DNA of 8,977 nucleotides from Planctomycetota bacterium (GTDB lineage Bacteria > Planctomycetota > Phycisphaerae > WQYP01): assembly GCA_021828925.1 (NCBI GenBank), contig JAJZCT010000102.1, forward strand, positions 1-8,977, read 5' to 3'. The notes beneath the pieces were generated by a model. The model saw only the letters and a program-made list of their open reading frames with translations, was not told the origin of the DNA and ran no database searches. The translations under genes were made by a program, and so were the position numbers. Shown piece by piece: positions 7,449 to 8,977 of this stretch. The stretch's first letter is position 1; every line of letters starts with the position of its first letter.

Positions 7449-7697
7449 TCAGGTTGTGGCCAAAGTCCTGCCATAAAAGAGACCGCCTGTAAATTTATCG
7501 GCCAATTCGTGATCATCCCATGGGATTTCAGATAACTCGGCGCATCGATTTGCGACCAATCCGTCGAGGCCGCGGCCGGCCGCCATCACAATGACGCGAT
7601 CAGCCGGCTTTTTGAATATTTCCAGTGTGGCGCTCCACGCCGGCCGTACACTGCTGGCGCGAATTTGCGGATATTTTATCCAGTTCCGGCGTACCAT
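7449..7697 (-). CDS. Unrecognised small reading frame, probable 3' part of a frameshifted gene
   Basis: An 82-residue frame from an ATG at 7697. It contains PAWSATLEIFKKPADRVIVM and then a mixed segment ending HELADKFTGGLFYGRTLATT. It has no signal peptide or membrane segment and no family I recognise. The codon choices look like real coding sequence, but the ATG is a poor start: the GGAGG before it touches the ATG, leaving no spacing. The frame is open further upstream, to about 7724, which overlaps the frame that starts at 7764. The best reading is that this is the second part of a roughly 104-residue protein. It stops 15 bp before the pseudopilin start, so it belongs to the same operon. 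Confidence 0.5.
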   Translation of the reverse strand: MVRRNWIKYPQIRASSVRPAWSATLEIFKKPADRVIVMAAGRGLDGLVANRCAELSEIPWDDHELADKFTGGLFYGRTLATT

Positions 7698-7764
7698 CCT
7701 CCTGCACCTGAAATCGGCGTGCTACAGTCATCCATGCTGAATGTCGCCAAAGTTCTTCAATCAT
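7600..7764 (-). CDS. Small frame coupled to the GH gene, probable 5' part of a frameshifted gene
   Basis: A 54-residue frame beginning MIEELWRHSAWMTVARRFQV. Its ATG at 7764 overlaps the TGA of the glycoside hydrolase gene as ATGA, the classic sign of translational coupling. A weak GGA lies about six bases upstream. The first thirty residues look like a true protein start; the tail to the stop at 7600 is less convincing. One base skipped at the A-run at 7674-7677 would join it to the frame ending at 7449 and read DKYPQIRASS across the junction. I do not recognise the family. It could also be a genuine 54-residue peptide. Confidence 0.45.
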   Translation of the reverse strand: MIEELWRHSAWMTVARRFQVQEDGTPELDKISANSRQQCTAGVERHTGNIQKAG

Positions 7765-8977
7765 GATTTATCCGTGGCCACCGCCTTGAACCATTGGACA
7801 AGTTTGTAATTGGGCTGCCAGTGGCCATGCAGCGGCGCTACGGTAGCATTGGCATAAAGCATGGTGAGGGCATACTTGGCATAATTGGCGGCGCGTACGG
7901 GATTGCCGATAATTTTATACTGTCGTCCGCCGGAATAGGCGGAAGCCAGCACACGGTGGTGGCACATGAGCGTATAGGCCTGCTGCATGAATGTGGGGCT
8001 TAGCGGTGCCGTGGCCATGAAATCATTCCATTGGTCAAGCGATACGGGATGTTGCATACAGGCCAAGGAATAAGCGGAATTGGTACATGTGGCCGGTTGC
8101 TTCCAGCGTGCCGCGAAATGGGCGTCCAGCGGCTGGTTGATCCAGCCATCAAGCACCGGCACCTGACTCCACTCGGTACTCAGAAATGGCTTGTCGGTCA
8201 GCGTGCGCGCAAAGGCCAGTTGCTGTTTCATCTCCTGAGCATCGTTGACGTATAAGTGCAGGTCCAGAGCGGAAATATGTTCGTTGCGGTTGGTCCATGC
8301 GCAGAGTTCCCGCGTATAAGCGGCGCAGGCTTTCACCCAACCATGAACTTTGAGCGTTTCGGGAGTCATGGTCATCAACTGCTGAAGAATGTTGATGGCG
8401 GGCGCGGAAATGGGGATTTCCGGGCGGATTTTATGGATTTCCTCCGCCACGGCCGAATACCAATCCAAAACCGCAATGCGGCCTTTGGCTGATTTATGCC
8501 AATCCGCCGCCGGCAGAAAGGTTATGGGTTCATTATCCAGGGTTACCCAGTAAAGCTGATCACCCATGATGTGCGTAAAATCGCGAACAACCTGTAACCA
8601 TTTCCGCCCGCGTGTCGAGTCCACAGCAGGTATGGGCATGGCCCGTCCCCAATTCGCCCACAAAAATGTCACCACAACTTTGATCCCGGCCTTGTGTAAA
8701 GCTCGCATGAGCGCAAGGGACCATGGCCACGAAACTTTGCCGGCTTGTGCCTGACGAGCCTGAACCATTATTTTTTGCAGCACCGCAATCGGCACAATCA
8801 ACCGCACAGCCTGGGCACCGGTGGCCAGAGCTTCTTCCAGAGACTGCACATCAAAGCCACCAAAAATCGTTTTGCCGGAACTCGGTTTAACCCGCAGAGA
8901 TTCCGCAGCACGGGCGGCCAATGGATTTGCGGCCATGACCGCGCCCGCGGCCAACAAACCCCGCGGTGGCAAACCAG
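7761..8977 (-). CDS. Exported clan GH-A-like TIM-barrel glycoside hydrolase (5' truncated by the window)
   Basis: At least 405 residues are visible; the frame stays open to the window edge, so the true start lies outside. Numbering here is from a TTG at 8972. The visible beginning, LPPRGLLAAGAVMAANPLAARAAE, looks like the hydrophobic and cleavage part of a signal peptide, possibly Tat-type since its front is missing. The barrel shows the clan GH-A layout: beta-4 ends YWVTLDNEP with acid/base Glu148 after Asn147, ALDLHLYV (235-242) supplies the usual His and Tyr, and beta-7 ends KPFLSTEWSQ with candidate nucleophile Glu267. The spacing of the two glutamates fits GH5, GH39 or related families; I cannot choose among them. 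Clan GH-A enzymes are retaining and mostly cleave beta-linkages. It is the first visible gene of the minus-strand operon and overlaps the next frame by 4 bp. Confidence 0.8.
   Translation of the reverse strand, partial: GLPPRGLLAAGAVMAANPLAARAAESLRVKPSSGKTIFGGFDVQSLEEALATGAQAVRLIVPIAVLQKIMVQARQAQAGKVSWPWSLALMRALHKAGIKVVVTFLWANWGRAMPIPAVDSTRGRKWLQVVRDFTHIMGDQLYWVTLDNEPITFLPAADWHKSAKGRIAVLDWYSAVAEEIHKIRPEIPISAPAINILQQLMTMTPETLKVHGWVKACAAYTRELCAWTNRNEHISALDLHLYVNDAQEMKQQLAFARTLTDKPFLSTEWSQVPVLDGWINQPLDAHFAARWKQPATCTNSAYSLACMQHPVSLDQWNDFMATAPLSPTFMQQAYTLMCHHRVLASAYSGGRQYKIIGNPVRAANYAKYALTMLYANATVAPLHGHWQPNYKLVQWFKAVATDKS

Noticed and set aside
1..8977. tRNA, rRNA, CRISPR arrays, insertion sequences, riboswitches
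   Set aside because: I saw no cloverleaf-like segments, regularly spaced repeats, terminal inverted repeats with transposase, or known leader motifs; nearly all the sequence is explained by coding frames.

Overview
The window reads as a carbohydrate-degradation locus of a PVC-superphylum bacterium, most likely a planctomycete of the Phycisphaerae type or a verrucomicrobial/lentisphaeral relative. This rests on three points: a pseudopilin with the FTLVELLVVI methylation motif, a CPSD motif and an H-X9-DG-like tail sits between exported glycan-active enzymes; the enzymes are long, multidomain and carry signal peptides; and base composition is moderate. The lineage is an inference from protein style, not a database result.

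Layout. Positions 1-65 hold the last codons of a probable plus-strand gene whose stop overlaps an ATG (ATGA). Next on the plus strand is an exported SGNH/GDSL hydrolase, ending at 979 and most likely starting at 182. A 130-bp convergent gap follows (980-1109). Everything to its right is on the minus strand and packed like one operon, read from right to left: a clan GH-A-like TIM-barrel glycoside hydrolase whose 5' end lies beyond the window (7761-8977); a small unrecognised reading frame that starts in a 4-bp ATGA overlap and appears split by a +1 frameshift (7449-7764); a pseudopilin-like protein (6537-7433); a 1176-residue heparinase II/III-like protein with CHB_HEX_C and PA14-like domains added (2962-6492); and a GH29 alpha-L-fucosidase with a C-terminal beta-sandwich (1110-2942). 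Gaps inside this set are -4, 15, 44 and 19 bp, which supports co-transcription.

Function. The genes suggest extracytoplasmic breakdown of a fucose-containing, possibly uronic-acid-bearing polysaccharide. The fucosidase would trim terminal fucose, the lyase-like protein may cleave or bind the backbone, the GH-A enzyme may cleave an internal beta-linkage, and the SGNH hydrolase may remove acyl groups. No transporter, sulfatase, SusC/SusD pair or regulator is in the window, so the substrate cannot be fixed. The fucosidase and pseudopilin calls are secure; the heparinase-like and GH-A calls are good at fold level but not at substrate level. No RNA genes, CRISPR arrays, insertion sequences or phage genes were seen. 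The oddest points are the Arg-x-Arg replacing the usual His-x-His in the lyase-like protein, a missing catalytic Asp in the SGNH hydrolase, and the split small gene.
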